DNA of 5,659 nt from Actinomycetes bacterium (GTDB lineage Bacteria; Actinomycetota; CALGFH01), in NCBI GenBank assembly GCA_030152105.1, contig JASLIH010000555.1, positions 1 through 5,659 of the forward strand, given 5' to 3'. Position 1 is the stretch's first letter. Each line of letters begins with the position of its first letter. A program made the position numbers and the translations under genes. This document shows, one piece after another, positions 5,054-5,659 of the stretch. Below the pieces are notes generated by a model. It made no database searches. It was not told where the DNA came from and worked only from the letters and a program-made list of their open reading frames with translations.

Positions 5054-5659
5054 ATGGACAAGCAGCAGGAGTACGTGCTTCGGACCGTCGAGGACCGCGA
5101 CGTCCGCTTCATCCGCCTGTGGTTCACCGACGTGCTCGGGTTCCTCAAGTCGTTCGCCATCACCCCGGCCGAGCTCGAGGGCGCCTTCGAGCGGGGCATG
5201 GAGTTCGACGGCTCGGCCATCGAGGGCTACGCCCGGGTCCAGGAGGCCGACATGGTGGCCAAGCCCGACCCGGGCACCTTCCAGGTGCTGCCGGGCCGGG
5301 GCGACGGCGGCGTGGCCCGGATGTTCTGCAACGTGCTGACCCCTGAAGGTGAGCCGTTCGACGGCGACCCGCGCTGGGTGCTGCGGCGCAACCTGGAACG
5401 GGCGGCGGCCCGCGGGTTCACCGTCTACGTGGCCCCGGAGCTGGAGTTCTTCCTGTTCGGCGACGCCGAGACGGGCCGGCCGCTGGACATCGGGTCGTAC
5501 TTCGACCAGACCGCCCTCGACCTGTCCCAGGACTTCCGCCGCATCGCCATCGCCATGCTGGAGCGGATGGGCATCTCGGTGATGCAGTCCCACCACGAGA
5601 TCGCCCCCAGCCAGCACGAGATCGACCTGCGCGAGGCCGACGCCCTGACCATGGCCGAC
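5054..5659 (+). CDS. glnA: Type I glutamine synthetase family protein (GlnA2-like), 3' end cut by window edge
   Basis: The first 202 residues are visible and open to the window end; the family is usually about 445-470 residues, so more than half is missing. The N-terminus MDKQQEYVLRTVEDRDVRFI, then RLWFTDVLGFLKSFAI (beta-grasp domain) and GMEFDGSAIEGYARV (49-62), closely resembles GlnA2 of Mycobacterium and Streptomyces as I remember it. The catalytic domain begins with APELEFFLF (metal-binding Glu129 and Glu131) and SHHEIAPSQHEIDL (His180-His181, Glu182, Glu189). Canonical members ligate ammonia to glutamate with ATP; actinobacterial GlnA2-4 paralogues have been linked to gamma-glutamylation of polyamines or other amines, so the substrate cannot be fixed from this half. 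The adenylylation-loop region is outside the window. The ATG at 5054 is chosen by family alignment; there is no Shine-Dalgarno. The gene is divergent from the glutamine-consuming nadE, suggesting shared nitrogen-linked control. Confidence 0.94.
   Translation, partial: MDKQQEYVLRTVEDRDVRFIRLWFTDVLGFLKSFAITPAELEGAFERGMEFDGSAIEGYARVQEADMVAKPDPGTFQVLPGRGDGGVARMFCNVLTPEGEPFDGDPRWVLRRNLERAAARGFTVYVAPELEFFLFGDAETGRPLDIGSYFDQTALDLSQDFRRIAIAMLERMGISVMQSHHEIAPSQHEIDLREADALTMAD

Noticed and set aside
4940..5617. 225-codon minus-strand open frame antisense to the glnA-type gene
   Set aside because: The plus strand carries clear glutamine synthetase motifs; the antisense product has none.

Overview
The window is very GC-rich. 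Its genes look actinobacterial (Actinomycetota): a GlnA2-like type I glutamine synthetase, a two-domain glutamine-dependent NAD+ synthetase, and divergent start codons with no Shine-Dalgarno sequence and a TANNNT hexamer directly upstream, the pattern of leaderless transcription. The phylum is inferred from remembered family resemblance; nothing narrower can be supported.

Layout. (1) Positions 1-1229 are the right part of an IS200/IS605/IS1341-type insertion sequence. It carries a tnpB gene cut only at its extreme 5' end by the window edge, with an apparently intact RuvC triad and zinc ribbon. A run of hairpins across the tnpB 3' end and 3' flank looks like its guide (omega/re) RNA, and the element ends in a hairpin followed by TCAA. 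(2) On the minus strand lies a compact cluster transcribed from about 4913 down to 1226: nadE, a carboxymuconolactone decarboxylase/AhpD-like protein (4-bp ATGA overlap with nadE), panB (77-nt gap, strong RBS), and a yceI-family gene. (3) A 140-bp intergenic region separates nadE from a divergent plus-strand glnA-type gene that runs off the right edge.

The cluster joins two cofactor routes: NadE makes NAD+ using glutamine as nitrogen donor, and PanB makes ketopantoate for pantothenate and CoA. The divergent gene is of the glutamine synthetase family, so a glutamine producer and consumer may share one control region, though GlnA2-type enzymes need not make glutamine. The AhpD-like protein is probably a redox enzyme of unknown substrate.

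The most notable region is the junction of the insertion sequence with yceI. The yceI stop codon lies inside the TCAA terminus of the element, the predicted TnpB guide is the last coding bases of yceI, and yceI itself appears damaged: about 40 conserved residues are missing in frame, and recognisable leader sequence lies upstream of its only usable start. I found no CRISPR array, tRNA, rRNA or clear new defence or biosynthetic system.
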